Shown in pieces: positions 4,292 through 5,725 of a stretch of DNA of 5,725 bases (positions within the stretch are counted from its first letter, which is position 1; each line of letters begins with the position of its first letter). Source of the DNA: an uncultured Oscillospiraceae bacterium (GTDB lineage Bacteria; Bacillota; Clostridia; Oscillospirales; Oscillospiraceae); NCBI GenBank assembly GCA_900754515.1, contig CAAEDD010000059.1:1-5725 (forward strand), given 5' to 3'. The notes beneath the pieces are model-generated. The model did not search any database, was not told where the DNA came from, and saw only the letters and a list, made by a program, of their open reading frames with translations. The position numbers were made by a program, and so were the translations under genes.

Positions 4292-5725
4292 TCAGGACAG
4301 GGCGTCCTCTTTCTTTGCCTCGTCCACATTTTCGTCTCCGGCGACCTTGCGCTCAAACTTCTCCATGAGGAAGGGGGAGAAGATGCCGGCAATGCTGAGG
4401 ATTATCAGCACCCAGCTCACCGGGGACTGGAACAGACAGCCTATGTCTCCGTCGCTGACACGGAGCGCACCACGCAGACCCTTTTCACTGATGGGTCCAA
4501 GGATAAGGGCCAGCACCACGGCAGCGGTGTTCAGGTCAAACTTGCGCATCAGGTAACCCAATACGCCGAAGATGAGCATCACTATAACGTCGCTCATGTT
4601 TCTGTGGATGGCGTAGGAACCGATGACGCACAGCACGGTGACGCAGGGGATAAGGATAGCGTCGGACAGACGGGAGATCTGAGCAAAGCCGCGGCAGCCG
4701 ATCATGCCGATGGCCAGCATGAAGAACTGCACCAGCACGAAGCCTGCAAAGAAGGTATAGGTCATGGCAGCGTGCTTGGTAAAGAGTTCAGGTCCCGGAG
4801 CCAGTCCCTGAATTATCAGGCCGCCCATGAGCACTGCGGTGACGGATTCACCGGGGATGCCCAGGGTCAGCATGGGTATCAGGGAGCCGCCGGTAACGGC
4901 GTTGTTGGCGGATTCGGAGCCGGCCACGCCCTCGATGGCGCCATGGCCAAACTCTTCTTTATGCTTGGAAAACTGCTTTGCGCTGTTATAGCCCATGAAG
5001 CAGGCGATGGAGGCGCCGGCACCGGGCAGGATACCTATTATGTTGCCGATTATCCAGGAGCGGATAACGGTGGGCCGGATCTTCTTGCGCTCCTCTTTTG
5101 TAAGGGCGATCTTGTCGCTGAACTTGGCGGCCTTTGCCCGCTTCTTGATCTCCTTCTCCGCCAGGATGAACACCTGAGACATGGAGAACAGGCCTATCAG
5201 GGCACAGGTGGTGTTAACGCCTTCAGCCAGGAAAGCCTGGCCGAACATGAAACGCTTGGTGCCGTCGATGGGGTCAAGGCCGATGGTGGAGATGATAAGG
5301 CCCAGAGCTCCGGACATAAGGCCCTTGACTATGGACTTGCTGGACACACCGGCGATTATGGTCAGGCCGAAGATACCCAGCCAGAACTTCTCGGCGGACA
5401 TGAACTTCAATGCCAGCTGGGCCAGCAGGGGAGCGAAGAAATACAGGGAAATGCAGCTGAGCAGGCCGCCCCAGAAGGAGCTCCAGCAGGCTGTGGCCAG
5501 CGCCTTACCGGCCTGTCCGTTTAGGGTCATCTGGTAGCCCTCGATGGCAGTGGCAGCGGAGGCGGGAGTGCCGGGGGTATGTATCAGTATGGCGGAAATG
5601 GAGCCGCCGAAGATTGCTCCGCAGTAAATGGCACCCAGGACGATAAGGCCGGTGTCGGCAGGCATGGTAAAGGTCAAAGGCAGCATCAGCGCCACGCCCA
5701 TGGCCGCAGAGAGGCCCGGCAGACA
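4292..5725 (-). CDS. tctA: Tripartite tricarboxylate transporter large membrane subunit, TctA family (5' end outside window)
   Basis: TctA is the large inner-membrane subunit of a transporter that, with a small membrane subunit (TctB) and an extracytoplasmic binding protein (TctC), takes up citrate-like or other carboxylates using an ion gradient. The visible 477 residues include family hallmarks. Numbered from the in-frame Met at 5701, these are HTPGTPASAATAIEGY at 41-56, LPGAGASIACFMGYNSAK at 225-242, and GVAGSESANNAVTGG at 258-272 followed by LGIPGESVTAVLMGG at 280-294. Hydrophobic stretches at about 105-140, 315-335, 350-362, 370-385, 392-402 and 428-445 are membrane segments. The charged C-terminal tail is probably cytoplasmic. 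The Met at 5701 is not the true start: the frame stays open to the edge and encodes LPGL, matching the conserved LPGLG segment that lies roughly 35-40 residues into full-length members. The substrate is unknown, and tctB/tctC would be expected off the right edge. Confidence 0.95.
   Translation of the reverse strand, partial: CLPGLSAAMGVALMLPLTFTMPADTGLIVLGAIYCGAIFGGSISAILIHTPGTPASAATAIEGYQMTLNGQAGKALATACWSSFWGGLLSCISLYFFAPLLAQLALKFMSAEKFWLGIFGLTIIAGVSSKSIVKGLMSGALGLIISTIGLDPIDGTKRFMFGQAFLAEGVNTTCALIGLFSMSQVFILAEKEIKKRAKAAKFSDKIALTKEERKKIRPTVIRSWIIGNIIGILPGAGASIACFMGYNSAKQFSKHKEEFGHGAIEGVAGSESANNAVTGGSLIPMLTLGIPGESVTAVLMGGLIIQGLAPGPELFTKHAAMTYTFFAGFVLVQFFMLAIGMIGCRGFAQISRLSDAILIPCVTVLCVIGSYAIHRNMSDVIVMLIFGVLGYLMRKFDLNTAAVVLALILGPISEKGLRGALRVSDGDIGCLFQSPVSWVLIILSIAGIFSPFLMEKFERKVAGDENVDEAKKEDALS

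Noticed and set aside
4286..5524. Plus-strand open frame of 412 codons rich in Gly, His, Asp and Gln
   Set aside because: It is antisense to tctA, whose protein matches a known family throughout. The composition is a by-product of reading hydrophobic codons backwards.
5699..5701. ATG at 5701 as the tctA start
   Set aside because: The frame continues without a stop to the window edge and encodes a conserved LPGL segment before this Met, so the true start is outside the window.

Overview
The window looks like chromosomal DNA from an anaerobic Firmicute, probably a clostridial lineage such as the Oscillospiraceae. This is inferred from moderately GC-rich genes separated by very AT-rich spacers, strong GGAGG-type ribosome binding sites, ferredoxin-type iron-sulfur enzymes and a tripartite tricarboxylate transporter. 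No rRNA, tRNA, CRISPR array, transposase or phage gene was seen.

Layout, left to right. Positions 1-23 hold the first codons of a minus-strand gene that runs off the left edge. It starts like an exported protein and has an exact-consensus promoter (TTGACA, 17-base spacer, TATAAT) at 72-100. An AT-rich spacer follows, then a terminator hairpin (308-354) that ends the next minus-strand unit. That unit is a two-gene operon: a 908-residue iron-sulfur flavoprotein (741-3467) followed one base later by hypA (398-739), a nickel/zinc metallochaperone gene. Divergent from it is a TetR-family regulator (3610-4197, plus strand). The 142-base space between the two start codons carries candidate promoters in both directions and an array of four related hexamer half-sites. 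A perfect 16-bp bidirectional terminator (4208-4243) separates the regulator from a convergent minus-strand tctA gene (4292-5725), which is open at its 5' end at the right edge.

How the parts may work together (inference): the TetR protein most likely controls the divergent oxidoreductase-hypA operon, and perhaps itself, through the half-site array. The oxidoreductase combines an N-terminal cysteine-rich module plus ferredoxin motif, a GltD/NfnB-like FAD/NAD(P)H core and a C-terminal ferredoxin motif, so it should move electrons between NAD(P)H and a low-potential partner. Tight coupling to hypA suggests a link to a nickel enzyme, such as a [NiFe]-hydrogenase, encoded elsewhere. TctA would be the large membrane subunit of a carboxylate uptake system whose other subunits are probably outside the window.

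The most interesting points are the multi-module oxidoreductase with an apparently displaced cysteine pair, its one-base coupling to a hypA that has no other hyp genes beside it, and the repeated half-site array in the divergent promoter region. None of these is proven to be a new system from sequence alone.
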